Part shown: piece after piece, positions 24,011 to 32,382 of the stretch
Layout: the number at the start of each line of letters is the position of its first letter
Numbering within the stretch: the first letter of the stretch is position 1
Assembly: GCF_009707545.1 (NCBI RefSeq)
Contig: NZ_WLYK01000001.1
Coordinates: forward strand, 1 to 64,000
DNA: 64,000 nucleotides
Source of the DNA: Nakamurella alba
Lineage (GTDB): Bacteria > Actinomycetota > Actinomycetes > Mycobacteriales > Nakamurellaceae
Direction: 5' to 3'
Position numbers and translations under genes: made by a program
Notes under the pieces: generated by a model
Databases searched by the model: none
The model's input: the letters and a program-made list of their open reading frames with translations, nothing else
What the model was told of the DNA's origin: nothing

Positions 24011-24637
24011 GTGAGGGTCTGCCCGACGCCGGCGGTAACGGTGCAGCAGCGCGAGCACCGGCCCGTCCAGCAGCAGCAGGAGCAGCGGCCAGAACCCGGC
24101 GTCGGGCACGGCGAGCACCACGACCAGAGCGAGCAGCAGACCGACGGCGTTGCCGGCGATCCGCTCGATGTCGGACCGGTCCGGCCCCGAGTCACGTTGC
24201 CGGGCCGCCCGTCTCAGCGTCACCGCCATCACCGTCAGGGCTGCGCCGGAGAAGCAGAGCACCCCGACGTAGAGGGCGAGCACGAACGGGTCGGCGCCGT
24301 AGCTGCCGACCAGCGCAACAGGGACGGGCAGGAAGACGATGCAGGCCAGCCAGGCCGTGTTGACCGCAGCGACGAACCCGCTCACCCTCTCGACCCGGGC
24401 GAACACCTGGTGGTGCACGGTCCAGATCCGCCAGATCACGGCGAAGCTCAGCAGGAAGCAGCCGATCGTCGGCAGGTGGTCCACAACCACGGCCAAGGCG
24501 CCGTCCTCGCCGCCGTCCTCCGGGATCACCTCGATCAACGGCAACACCAGCAGGGTGATCGCGATGGCCACGACCGCGTCGCTGAACCCGATCAGCCGGT
24601 GCACCGGGATGCCGGATGCGTGTGCCGGCGAGGTCAT
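24008..24637 (-). CDS. TMEM175/DUF1211 family potassium-channel-like membrane protein
   Basis: This 209-residue protein has six predicted membrane segments. The first holds the family motif FSDAVVAIAITLLVLPL (about residues 18-34), equivalent to the FSD...T.L filter helix of TMEM175 channels. Bacterial members form tetrameric K+-selective channels from single six-helix subunits. The ATG at 24637 has AAGGAG five bases upstream. It is a single-gene unit, convergent with the oxygenase operon and unrelated to it by function. Channel activity is inferred from the family only. Confidence 0.87.
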   Translation of the reverse strand: MTSPAHASGIPVHRLIGFSDAVVAIAITLLVLPLIEVIPEDGGEDGALAVVVDHLPTIGCFLLSFAVIWRIWTVHHQVFARVERVSGFVAAVNTAWLACIVFLPVPVALVGSYGADPFVLALYVGVLCFSGAALTVMAVTLRRAARQRDSGPDRSDIERIAGNAVGLLLALVVVLAVPDAGFWPLLLLLLDGPVLALLHRYRRRRADPH

Positions 24638-24735
24638 CGCAGCTCCTTAACGTTGTTCAATTCCAGCGACGGTAGGCGCCGTGGTCGAACGTGTCAAGGC
24701 GGTGCTTCACCTGGTGCGGGCTGGCCGCGCCGGTG

Positions 24736-25401
24736 TCACGCGGCGAGATGGAAGGTGCGGGCGAATCTCTCGAGCAGATCGGCCGGCCCGTGCAGCACCT
24801 CGACGGCACCGGACGCGATCGCGCGATCGGGGGCGAGTGCTCCGGAGATGATGCGGTGGATGTCCGGACCGGCGACGAAGGCCAGATCCGCGACGCCGCT
24901 CTCCGTGCCGCTGTCCGGACCGGGGTCCCGCTGGACGTCCAGGCCGGCGGCGTCGACCCGGATGAGCAACTCCGCCAGCCCCACGCGGGCGGCGTAGACG
25001 GTCGGCGGCAGGTCGGCCGCCACCAGCGGACGGAAGGCCGTCCGCAGCGAGATGGTCATCGCGTCGGGGGTGACGATCTGCTCCTCGCGGGGGTCCGCCA
25101 TCGCCTTGAACCCCCAGGCGCCGAGGGCCAGTACGACCGGCTCGAGCTCGCGGCCGTACTCGGTGAGCTCGTAGACGATCACCCGGGACCGCGGCAGCCT
25201 GCGGATGACGCCGGCCTCCTGCAGTTCCTTGAGCCGGGTCGCCAGGATGTTGCTCGGGATGCGGGGGAGTCCCGCGGCGAGCTCGCCGTAGCGTCTCGGC
25301 CCGACGAGCAGGTCGCGGACGATGAGCAGCGCCCATCGTTCGCCGACCAGCTCGAGCCCCCGGGTGATGCCGTCGTACTGCCCGTAGTCGCGGGCGACCA
25401 T
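24736..25401 (-). CDS. HxlR-type winged-helix regulator with C-terminal SCP2-like domain
   Basis: This 221-residue protein has an N-terminal HxlR domain (residues 10-90: GLELVGERWALLIVRDLLVGPRRYGELAAGL... LKELQEAGVIRR) followed by about 120 residues (from LRTAFRP to the end) that look like the SCP2/sterol-transfer domain often fused to such regulators in actinomycetes. That domain could bind a hydrophobic ligand. The gene lies 12 bases after the VOC gene on the same strand and is probably co-transcribed. CTTGC-AAATA-GCAAG upstream of the VOC gene is a typical HxlR-like site. Confidence 0.85.
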   Translation of the reverse strand: MVARDYGQYDGITRGLELVGERWALLIVRDLLVGPRRYGELAAGLPRIPSNILATRLKELQEAGVIRRLPRSRVIVYELTEYGRELEPVVLALGAWGFKAMADPREEQIVTPDAMTISLRTAFRPLVAADLPPTVYAARVGLAELLIRVDAAGLDVQRDPGPDSGTESGVADLAFVAGPDIHRIISGALAPDRAIASGAVEVLHGPADLLERFARTFHLAA

Positions 25402-25413
25402 CGGTCGATCCGC

Positions 25414-25848
25414 TCAGACCTGCTGGCCCGCAACGGCATCCGGGCCGTTCTGGGCGGCGACCGGGTCCATCCAACCGAATTCGATGATGTTCCCGTCCGG
25501 ATCGCTGAGCTGGCGCTGGTACATGAAGCCGTAGTCGGCGACCGGCCGGGCCTCGGTACCGCCGCCGGCGATCCCGTCGGCGACCGCCTTGTCGACCGCC
25601 TCCTTGCTGTCCCGGAAGATCGCGACCGACACCGACGGGTTCACCGCCGGGTCGCCGATCGGCAGATCGGTGAAGGTCTGGAAGTACTCGCGCACCAGGA
25701 TCATGAAGTAGTTGTGGTCCTCCTCGACCACCACGCAGGCAGCGTTGTGGTCGGAGAACATCGGGTTGATGCTGAATCCGAGCGAGGTGTAGAAGCCCTT
25801 CGCCCGCTCGAGATCGGTGACCGGCAGGTTGACGAACATCGGGGACAT
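25414..25848 (-). CDS. VOC superfamily (glyoxalase/bleomycin resistance-like) protein
   Basis: This 144-residue single-domain protein has the betaalphabetabetabeta VOC pattern: MFVNLPVTDLERAKGFYTSLGF at the N-terminus and YQRQLSDPDGNIIEFGWMDP near the C-terminus, with the conserved Glu of DPDGNxxE as a likely metal ligand. The length of about 130-145 residues fits the PhnB/lactoylglutathione-lyase-like subgroup common in actinomycetes. The reaction is unknown. It is transcribed just ahead of the HxlR regulator and probably controlled by it. Confidence 0.88.
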   Translation of the reverse strand: MSPMFVNLPVTDLERAKGFYTSLGFSINPMFSDHNAACVVVEEDHNYFMILVREYFQTFTDLPIGDPAVNPSVSVAIFRDSKEAVDKAVADGIAGGGTEARPVADYGFMYQRQLSDPDGNIIEFGWMDPVAAQNGPDAVAGQQV

Positions 25849-25892
25849 GAGCTGCTCCTTCGGTGGTGGGGTCCTTCGTGGACCTGTTCACA

Positions 25893-25907
25893 CTTGCAAA
25901 TAGCAAG
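25893..25907. promoter_or_regulatory. Candidate HxlR operator upstream of the VOC gene
   Basis: CTTGC-AAATA-GCAAG is a perfect inverted repeat 45 bases before the VOC start. The neighbouring A/T-rich run TTGTAAAAAACAA (25929-25941) is a local low-GC island in very GC-rich DNA and probably part of the same promoter. Confidence 0.5.
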
Positions 25908-25967
25908 AGCCGAAGTCAAGGGTTTCGGTTGTAAAAAACAAGTGGAGTTGCGGCCGGTCCGGACAGA

Positions 25968-26004
25968 CCTCGGGGGTGGTCGCCCGTGGCGACCACCCCC
26001 GAGG
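25968..26004 (-). terminator. Strong hairpin after the MFS gene
   Basis: Perfect 17-bp arms (25968-25984 and 25988-26004) are separated by the three-base loop CGT, 39 bases downstream of the MFS stop on the minus strand. On that strand a T-rich stretch follows only after about 27 bases. It also insulates the VOC/HxlR promoter that lies next. Confidence 0.8.
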
Positions 26005-26043
26005 GTGTGGGTGATGGCGGACCCCGCCGCCGGTGCTGGTGTC

Positions 26044-27522
26044 TCAGTGCACCGGCTGACCTTCGGCGAAGTCGTCGATGTGGGCGGCCTCGGCGTTCTG
26101 CCGGCGCTTGCGGTAGGAGGGTGCGGCGAGCGCCACCAGCAGGGCGAGCCCGCCGACCACCGCGCACGCCCAGAAGCCAAGGGTGAAGGCGTGATCGGTC
26201 GGCGCCCCCTGAGCGGTGGTGTTCGACGAGATCAACGCGGCGATCACGGCGGTGCCGATGCTGCTGCCGACGGTGCGGACCACGGTGTTGGCGCTGATCG
26301 CCTCGCCGGTCTGGGCCGCCGGGACGCTCTCGACGATGGCGTTCGAGGTGGAGGCCAGCGCCATGCCGATCGCGATGCCGGTGAGGATGCCGGAGACCAC
26401 GATCTGCCAGAGCTGGGCGTGGCTGATCGCGGGCACCAGGAAGGCCAGGATCACCGCCACCGAGCCGATGATCATCGGGACCTTCGGGCCGATCTTGCGG
26501 ATCAGCGCGCCCGCCACCACGCCGGTGATCACCATCGCGATGACGGTGGGCAGCAGGAACAGACCGGACTGGCTCACCGACTTGCCGAACCCGTAGCCGA
26601 GCGCCGGCGGCAGCTGGAGCAGGGTCGGGACCAGGATGAAGGTGCCGAACATCGCGAAACCGAAGGCCAGCGCGACCACGTGGGAGGTCCAGACGCCCGG
26701 GTTGCGGAACAGTCGGACATCCACCAGCGGCGAGTCGACCTGCAGTTCGACGAACACGAACGCTACCAACGCCACGATGCCCAGAGCCAGCAGTCCGATC
26801 GTCCGGAAGTCACCCCAACCCCAGGTGCTGCCCTCGCTGACCGCGAGCAGGGTGGCGACCAGGCCGACCGACAGCACGCCGGTGCCGACGAGGTCGAGGG
26901 ATCCGGGGGTGCGCACCGGCGACTCCGGCATGCCGAAGATCGTGCCGAGCAGCGCCACCAGCACCAGGATCGCCGGCAGCCAGAACAGCCAGTGCCAGGA
27001 CAGTCCCTGCACGATCGGTCCGGCGGCGACGATGCCGACGCCGGCACCGATGCCGAAGATCGCCGACAGCAGACCGATGGTGACGCTGACCTTCTCCTTC
27101 GGCAGCTCGTCACGGACGATGCCGATGGACAGCGGCAGCACCGCGCCGGCGGCGCCCTGCAGCACCCGGCCGATGATCAGCACGGTGAGATTCGGTGCCA
27201 GCGCGGCGATCACGGCGCCGGCCAGGAGCAGTGCGAGGACGACGATCATCACCTTGCGCTTGCCGATCATGTCGCCCAGCCGGCCGAGGATCGGGGTGAG
27301 CACGGCGGCGGACAGCAGGTAGGCGGTCAGCACCCAGCTGGCGCTGCCGGTGGAGACGCCGAGGTCCTGGCCGATGGTGCCGAGGGCCGGTGCCACCAGC
27401 GACTGCAGGACGGCGAAGGACAGGCCGCCCAACGACAGATACAGGATGATCGCCGAGCTCCGGGACCCGTGGACCACAGGTTCCGGAGACGATCCCGGTG
27501 CGGGTTCCGCGATGGTGGACAC
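26044..27522 (-). CDS. MFS drug transporter (DHA2/EmrB-QacA type, 14 membrane segments)
   Basis: This 492-residue transporter has about 14 membrane helices. Motif A follows helix 2 (GRLGDMIGKRKVMI) and motif C-like GxGPxxGG is represented by GIGAGVGIVAAGPIV, features of drug/H+ antiporters. The start is the GTG at 27522 with CGAGGAG five bases upstream; earlier ATG codons lie inside the intergenic operator. It diverges from a TetR gene, the usual arrangement for an inducible efflux pump. The drug substrate is unknown. Confidence 0.92.
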   Translation of the reverse strand: MSTIAEPAPGSSPEPVVHGSRSSAIILYLSLGGLSFAVLQSLVAPALGTIGQDLGVSTGSASWVLTAYLLSAAVLTPILGRLGDMIGKRKVMIVVLALLLAGAVIAALAPNLTVLIIGRVLQGAAGAVLPLSIGIVRDELPKEKVSVTIGLLSAIFGIGAGVGIVAAGPIVQGLSWHWLFWLPAILVLVALLGTIFGMPESPVRTPGSLDLVGTGVLSVGLVATLLAVSEGSTWGWGDFRTIGLLALGIVALVAFVFVELQVDSPLVDVRLFRNPGVWTSHVVALAFGFAMFGTFILVPTLLQLPPALGYGFGKSVSQSGLFLLPTVIAMVITGVVAGALIRKIGPKVPMIIGSVAVILAFLVPAISHAQLWQIVVSGILTGIAIGMALASTSNAIVESVPAAQTGEAISANTVVRTVGSSIGTAVIAALISSNTTAQGAPTDHAFTLGFWACAVVGGLALLVALAAPSYRKRRQNAEAAHIDDFAEGQPVH

Positions 27523-27575
27523 GTGACTCCTCGTGATGTAAACAAGTGATGACTTAGCGACTGTAACCACGGTTG

Positions 27576-27587
27576 GTTGACGTCAAC
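27576..27587. promoter_or_regulatory. Candidate TetR operator between the MFS pump and TetR genes
   Basis: GTTGACGTCAAC is a perfect 12-bp palindrome in the 143-base divergent region, with partly symmetric flanks (GGTT left, AAC right). The likely binder is the TetR protein encoded at 27666. Confidence 0.6.
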
Positions 27588-27665
27588 AACTGTTTGCGGT
27601 GTGGCGATGGCAACAGTGCGTGCCCGGGACGACCACAGAGCACAACATCAGGAGGTCGGTCGACG

Positions 27666-28331
27666 ATGACCGGTACGGCACCGCTGCAGGACACGGGCCC
27701 GCGACCCGACCGGCTCGCGGCGGTCGACGAAGGGTGTGCGGCCGGCGGCGAGGTCCGGGCCGGGCGGGACGCATTGGCGACGAAGCGGGCACTGGTCCGG
27801 GCGGCCCGCCGCAGGTTCGCGACCGACGGCTACCGCGCCACCACGGTCCGGCGGATCGCCGCCGATGCCGGCGTGAACGTCGCCCTGATCAACCGCTACT
27901 TCGGTTCGAAGGACGGACTTTTCGAGGCCTGCATGCGCCGGTCCTACGAGGAGATCGACCCGCAGGAGATCGTCGCCGGCGGGATCGACGGTCTGATCTC
28001 CCGGATGGCGGCGCGGGTGGCCGGATCACCGGATCCCGACGAACCCCTGCAGTTCCTGCTGCTGCTGCGCTCGTCCGGCGACGAGGTCGCCGATCGCATC
28101 CGTCGGGACACACTCGAGTACTTCACCCGCCAGCTGGCGCGGGCCGCGGGTTGGGATCCGGACAACGGCGACGACGGGCTGCTGCAGCGGGCACAGATCG
28201 CCATCGCCACGATGCTCGGGCTGGTCATGCTGCGGACCTCGGCGAAGGTGGAACCGTCGGCGTCGGCGACGCCTGCCGATCTGGTGGAACCGCTGGGTGA
28301 CGTGATCCGGGCGTTGTTCGGCCGCTCCTGA
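27666..28331 (+). CDS. TetR family transcriptional regulator
   Basis: This 221-residue TetR protein has a 40-residue N-terminal extension before the helix-turn-helix (ATKRALVRAARRRFATDGYRATTVRRIAADAGVNVALINRYFGSK). The Y-F-G-S-K end of the recognition region is canonical. The ATG at 27666 has AGGAGG ten bases upstream; an earlier in-frame start at 27573 would run through the operator. It diverges from the MFS pump and probably represses both. A low-specificity hydrophobic drug is the expected ligand for this arrangement. Confidence 0.9.
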   Translation: MTGTAPLQDTGPRPDRLAAVDEGCAAGGEVRAGRDALATKRALVRAARRRFATDGYRATTVRRIAADAGVNVALINRYFGSKDGLFEACMRRSYEEIDPQEIVAGGIDGLISRMAARVAGSPDPDEPLQFLLLLRSSGDEVADRIRRDTLEYFTRQLARAAGWDPDNGDDGLLQRAQIAIATMLGLVMLRTSAKVEPSASATPADLVEPLGDVIRALFGRS

Positions 28332-28741
28332 TCGACGAGGTCCGGCCCGGTCCGGCATCGATCTGCCCACCGTGCGTGGGATCGTCACGGACCCCGACCG
28401 GCCACCGCCCCGAGGTGCCCGGCGGCAACGACCGGACAGCAACGATCTGACCGCAGCGACCGACCACTCCGGTCGAGAAGTCCCTGCGGGGCAATGTTCT
28501 CGCGTCCGCCCGGGCGGGTCGGACCGTCGGGTCGGGGAGCAGGGTCCCGCGGGCGGCGGCCCCCGGAGTTCAAGGTGTCTTTGCCTGGTGCCGTTCATCT
28601 TGCACAAAACGGACAGATCACCCGGCGGTGTGCCGGCCGTTCCGCCACGATCGTCCGCCATTCTTGACAGCGCTGTCGGGAATGGGTCAGGATCGCGCCG
28701 AACGGCGGATCGACGGAGATCGGGCCGGGCCAGGAGGCGAC
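28332..28741 (+). other. 410-base gene-free region before the LacI gene
   Basis: No reading frame with a start signal is supported. The last 80 bases contain the LacI-type palindrome and promoter at 28664-28693. The rest shows no repeat or hairpin that I trust. Confidence 0.5.
28664..28693 (+). promoter_or_regulatory. Promoter with embedded LacI-type operator
   Basis: A perfect TTGACA (28664-28669) overlaps the 12-bp palindrome GACAGCGCTGTC (28666-28677), which has the central CG of LacI-family operators. An 18-base spacer leads to CAGGAT (28688-28693), a weak -10. The repressor encoded at 28742 would cover the -35 box, giving autoregulation. Confidence 0.6.
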
Positions 28742-29794
28742 GTGGAGGTCGACAGCGACGGCGGGCGGCCCCGTGCCGCCGGTAGGGCCACCGTCTACGA
28801 CGTGGCCGCACTGGCCGGTGTGTCGATCAAGACGGTGTCCCGGGTCGCGAACGGCGAGTCGCAGGTCAGCCCGAGCACCCGCCGCAAGGTGCAGGACGCC
28901 ATGGAGCACCTGTCGTACGTGCGCAATCCCGCGGCCCGGGCGCTGGCCTCCGGATCCGGTCCTACCATCGGTGTGGTCATCGACTCCATCGCCGACCACT
29001 TCTTCTCCTCGCTGGTGCTGACCGTCGAGGAACGCGCCATCGCAACGGGTGTCGCGGTGTCCATCGGCTCGACCGGGCGCTCGCCGGAGCGGGAGCGCGC
29101 GCAGATCGAGCGGCTGGTCCAGCAGAACGTGAGCGGCCTGATCATCGCGTCCTCGGCCGGCGACCACTCCTACGTCGAGCAGGTCGCGGCGGGGGTGCCA
29201 GTGGTGCTGATCGACCGCGGCTGGGAACTGCCGGGCTACGACACGGTGCGGGTGCAGGACCACGAAGCGGCCCGTGCCGCCACCGCGCACCTGGTCGAGC
29301 ACGGCCATCGCAGGATCGCCTTCCTCGGCGAGTCGATCGAGGTCGAGACGGTGGCCGCCCGCCGCTCCGGCTACCGACAGGCGCTGCAGGACAACGGGAT
29401 CAGATTCGACACGGGGTGGGTCAACGAACGGTGTCCCGACGTCGGGGCTGCGGACGTCGAGGTACGCCGGATGCTGGCCGGCCGCCGGCCGCCGACGGCG
29501 ATCTTCGCGTCCAGTCCGCGTGCGGCCATGGGCGCCGTCTCGGCCCTGCACGCCCTCGGCCGGACCGACGTGGCGCTGGTCAGCTTCGGCGACTTCGAAC
29601 TGGCCGGATCACTGGTGCCGGCGGTCACCGTGGTCGACCACAGCCCGCACGAACTCGGAGAGGCCGCGATGTCAACACTTTTCGCCCGGATGGCCGACCG
29701 TGCCCGCCCCGCGGTCGACCTCGCGCTGCCGCTGAAGATGATCGCCCGTGGTTCCGGCGAGCTCACACCTCGGGATGTGCTGCCAGGCCATTGA
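28742..29794 (+). CDS. LacI family transcriptional regulator
   Basis: This 350-residue repressor has an N-terminal LacI helix-turn-helix (ATVYDVAALAGVSIKTVSRVANGESQVSPSTRRKV) with the hinge helix AARALASG, and a periplasmic-binding-protein-like core (GVVIDSIADHFFSSLVLTVEERA... to ...LPLKMIARGSGE). The start is the GTG at 28742 with AGGAGG upstream. It precedes a CUT1-type sugar-binding lipoprotein and a DCXR-like SDR on the same strand, so the effector is probably a sugar or polyol. Confidence 0.92.
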   Translation: MEVDSDGGRPRAAGRATVYDVAALAGVSIKTVSRVANGESQVSPSTRRKVQDAMEHLSYVRNPAARALASGSGPTIGVVIDSIADHFFSSLVLTVEERAIATGVAVSIGSTGRSPERERAQIERLVQQNVSGLIIASSAGDHSYVEQVAAGVPVVLIDRGWELPGYDTVRVQDHEAARAATAHLVEHGHRRIAFLGESIEVETVAARRSGYRQALQDNGIRFDTGWVNERCPDVGAADVEVRRMLAGRRPPTAIFASSPRAAMGAVSALHALGRTDVALVSFGDFELAGSLVPAVTVVDHSPHELGEAAMSTLFARMADRARPAVDLALPLKMIARGSGELTPRDVLPGH

Positions 29795-29870
29795 TCCGAC
29801 GCCCGGCAACGGCCCGGGTGCGCCACCTCCGAGCGGACCATCTTCCGGTCGGAACGACGAAAGGAACGCA

Positions 29871-31364
29871 GTGAAGCGTTTGTCGCACAGATCGCTGGCG
29901 GCCGGAGCCGCCGCCGCCGTGGTGCTGCTCGGGCTGTCGGCCTGCGGCAGCTCCGCAGAGGACTCCTCGACCAGCAGCTCGGCCGCGGCCGGCGCCGGGA
30001 CCACCTCCGCCGGAGGCGGTTTCGACGTCACCACGAGCCCGTCCTCCAGCGGGTCGGCCGGCAGTTCGTCCGCCACGGCGCCGGCCGGCGGCGGCCTCAC
30101 CCGCAACCCGGAGACCGACGGCAAGACGATCAACGTGCTGATGGTGGCGAACCCGCAGATGACGGATCTGCAGAGCCTGACCGCTGAGCACTTCACCGCC
30201 GAGACCGGCATCACCGTGAACTACACGGTCCTGCCGGAGAACGACATGCGCGCCAAGGCCGACATCGAGTTCAAGAACCAGGCCGGCCAGTACGACGTGG
30301 CCACCCTGTCGAACTTCGAGATCCCGATCTGGTCGCAGAACGGCTGGCTGGCCGATCTGACCGAGTACTCCGCCGCCGACACGTCTTTCAACCAGGCGGA
30401 CATCTTCCCGGCGTTCACCCAGTCCCTGTCGACGGACGGCAAGATCTACGGCGAGCCGTTCTACGGTGAGTCCTCGTTCCTGATGTACCGCACCGACGTC
30501 TTCGAGAAGGCCGGCGTCACACTGCCGGACAACCCGACCTGGGACGAGGTCGCCGCCGCGGCGGAGAAGGTCGACGGGGTCGAGCCGGGGATGAAGGGCA
30601 TCTGCCTGCGCGGACTGCCGGGCTGGGGCCAGCTGGGCGGACCGCTGACCACCGTCATCAACACCTTCGGCGGCGCCTGGTTCGACGCGGACTGGAACGC
30701 GCTGCTGGACGACCCGAAGACGGTCGAGGCCGTGCAGTTCTACACCGACCTGGTGAAGGAGCACGGCGAGGTCAGCCCCTCGCAGGCCGGCTTCACCGAG
30801 TGCCTGAACAACTTCGTCCAGGGCAAGGTCGCCATGTGGTACGACGCGACATCCGCTGCAGGATCGGTGGAGTCGGCCGATTCGCCGGTCAAGGGCAAGG
30901 TCGGCTACGTGCAGGCCCCGGTCAAGGAGACCAAGGCCTCGGGCTGGCTGTACACCTGGGCCTGGGCCATCCAGGAGGCGGCGAAGGAGAAGGATGCGGC
31001 GTGGCAGTTCGTCTCGTGGGCGTCCTCGCAGCAGTACGAGGAGCTGGTCGGCGAGGAGCTGGGCTGGCCGCGGGTGCCGTCCGGCAAGCGGGCGTCGACC
31101 TACAGCAACCCGGACTACATCGCCGAGGCCGGAGCCTTCTCCGAGCCCACGCTGACCGCGCTGCAGAGCGTCGACCCGGCGAACCCGGGCGTGCAGCCGC
31201 GGCCGACCATCGGGATCCAGTTCGTCGGCATCCCGGAGTTCACCAGCCTCGGTGACGAGGTGACGGCCTCGCTGTCGCAGGTCCTGGCCGGCAGCGGCAC
31301 CGTCGAGGACGCACTCGCCGCGGCGCAGGAGGCAGCGCAGAAGGTCGGGGACGAGTACAAGTAG
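29871..31364 (+). CDS. Sugar/polyol ABC transporter substrate-binding lipoprotein (family 1)
   Basis: This 497-residue protein has a lipoprotein signal ending LSAC (Cys25) and a Ser/Gly/Thr linker of about 60 residues. The body (TINVLMVANPQMTDLQSLTAEHF..., QYDVATLSNFEIPIWSQNGWLADLTEYS) resembles sorbitol/mannitol-binding proteins of the CUT1 group. The GTG at 29871 has AAAGGAA upstream. No permease or ATPase gene follows; the next gene is an SDR after a strong hairpin. It must work with permeases encoded elsewhere, or the locus has lost them. Confidence 0.88.
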   Translation: MKRLSHRSLAAGAAAAVVLLGLSACGSSAEDSSTSSSAAAGAGTTSAGGGFDVTTSPSSSGSAGSSSATAPAGGGLTRNPETDGKTINVLMVANPQMTDLQSLTAEHFTAETGITVNYTVLPENDMRAKADIEFKNQAGQYDVATLSNFEIPIWSQNGWLADLTEYSAADTSFNQADIFPAFTQSLSTDGKIYGEPFYGESSFLMYRTDVFEKAGVTLPDNPTWDEVAAAAEKVDGVEPGMKGICLRGLPGWGQLGGPLTTVINTFGGAWFDADWNALLDDPKTVEAVQFYTDLVKEHGEVSPSQAGFTECLNNFVQGKVAMWYDATSAAGSVESADSPVKGKVGYVQAPVKETKASGWLYTWAWAIQEAAKEKDAAWQFVSWASSQQYEELVGEELGWPRVPSGKRASTYSNPDYIAEAGAFSEPTLTALQSVDPANPGVQPRPTIGIQFVGIPEFTSLGDEVTASLSQVLAGSGTVEDALAAAQEAAQKVGDEYK

Positions 31365-31405
31365 CCCCGGGTCCGAGCGGGTCCCGCAAGCAGTAGCGTT
31401 CCCCG

Positions 31406-31438
31406 GTGGCGGCGGAGCCCACGTGGCTCCGCCGCCAC
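31406..31438 (+). terminator. Hairpin after the sugar-binding protein gene
   Basis: GTGGCGGCGGAGCC and GGCTCCGCCGCCAC are perfect 14-bp arms with a five-base loop, 42 bases after the stop codon. There is no T-tract. It may end or attenuate the transcript before the SDR gene, whose start is only 40 bases downstream. Confidence 0.7.
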
Positions 31439-31477
31439 ACCTGTGTCAGCAGCGCATCCCCCGGAAGGCACCTCCCC

Positions 31478-32206
31478 ATGAACGAGTTCCACGGCCGCAC
31501 CGTCCTGGTCACCGGCGCCGCCGGCGGCATCGGCGGGGCCACCGTCCGCACCCTGGCCGCGCGCGGCGCCGACGTGATCGCCGCCGACCGGAGCGCGGAG
31601 TCGCTGGAACGGATCGTGGCGGAGACCGGGGCCCGGCCGCTGGCCTTCGACCTGACCGACGAGGCGGACGTCGCCCGCGCCGTGGACGGCCTCGACCTGT
31701 GGGGGCTGGTCAACTGCGCCGGGTTCGGCGGACTGGTCGCGCCGGCCGTCGACGCCGGCATGGACATGTTCGACCGGGTGATCGCGATCAACACCCGCGG
31801 CGCCCTGCTGGTCACGAAATATGCTGCGCGCAGCCTGATCCGGCTCGGCAACGGCGGTTCGATCGTCAACGTCTCGAGCCAGGCGTCTCTGGTCGCGCTG
31901 CAGGGCCACGTCTCCTACGCCGCCTCGAAGGCGGCGCTGGACGGCATCACCCGGGTCACCGCGCTGGAGCTGGGTGAACACGGGATCCGGGTCAACAGCG
32001 TCGCCCCGACCGTGGTGATGACGCCGATGTCCGCCTCCTACTGGGGCCGTCCGGAGATCGAGAAGCCCTTCCTGGCAGCGATGCCGCTCGGCCGGTGGGC
32101 CACCGAGCAGGACATCGCCGGGCCCATCGCCTTCCTGCTCTCCGACGCGTCCGCGATGATCTCCGGCGTCACCCTGCCCGTCGACGGCGGCTACACCTGC
32201 CGCTGA
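31478..32206 (+). CDS. SDR, L-xylulose reductase (DCXR)-like
   Basis: This 242-residue classical SDR has TGAAGGIGG (NADP-binding turn), the active-site Ser in NVSSQAS, and YAASK (Tyr and Lys of the tetrad). The segment from IRVNSVAPTVVMTPMSASYW to SGVTLPVDGG closely resembles human dicarbonyl/L-xylulose reductase, from memory. It probably interconverts a ketose and a polyol or reduces a carbonyl. It sits downstream of a LacI regulator and a polyol-type binding protein, which supports a sugar or polyol substrate. The RBS is GGAAGG, about 10 bases upstream. Confidence 0.88.
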   Translation: MNEFHGRTVLVTGAAGGIGGATVRTLAARGADVIAADRSAESLERIVAETGARPLAFDLTDEADVARAVDGLDLWGLVNCAGFGGLVAPAVDAGMDMFDRVIAINTRGALLVTKYAARSLIRLGNGGSIVNVSSQASLVALQGHVSYAASKAALDGITRVTALELGEHGIRVNSVAPTVVMTPMSASYWGRPEIEKPFLAAMPLGRWATEQDIAGPIAFLLSDASAMISGVTLPVDGGYTCR

Positions 32207-32259
32207 CCGGGTCACGGAACCCCGACACCGATCGAAGGAGGGTACGAGGGAACGAGGGC

Positions 32260-32290
32260 TTGACCGTGCCCCAAGGGCACGGTTTCCACT
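32260..32290 (+). promoter_or_regulatory. MerR-type promoter/operator of the MMPL-MerR operon
   Basis: TTGACC (32260-32265) and TCCACT (32285-32290) are held apart by a 19-base spacer that carries a perfect dyad, ACCGTGCCC-CAA-GGGCACGGT (32263-32283, split for reading). A long spacer with a centred palindrome is the signature of MerR-family control, where the activator untwists the DNA. The MerR gene is the second gene of the operon. Confidence 0.82.
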
Positions 32291-32382
32291 GTCGTCGAGC
32301 GGTACCGGGCACCCGTCCGGACGGCCCCGGTCCGACGTCACGGGGTGTGCCGCGCACCTCACGACGTTCACGGGAGTAGACG

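Noticed and set aside
24691-27549. Plus-strand open frame of 952 codons opposite the HxlR, VOC and MFS genes
   Set aside because: The translation is a His/Asp/Gly/Gln-rich string without fold-like periodicity, and three recognised genes lie on the other strand.
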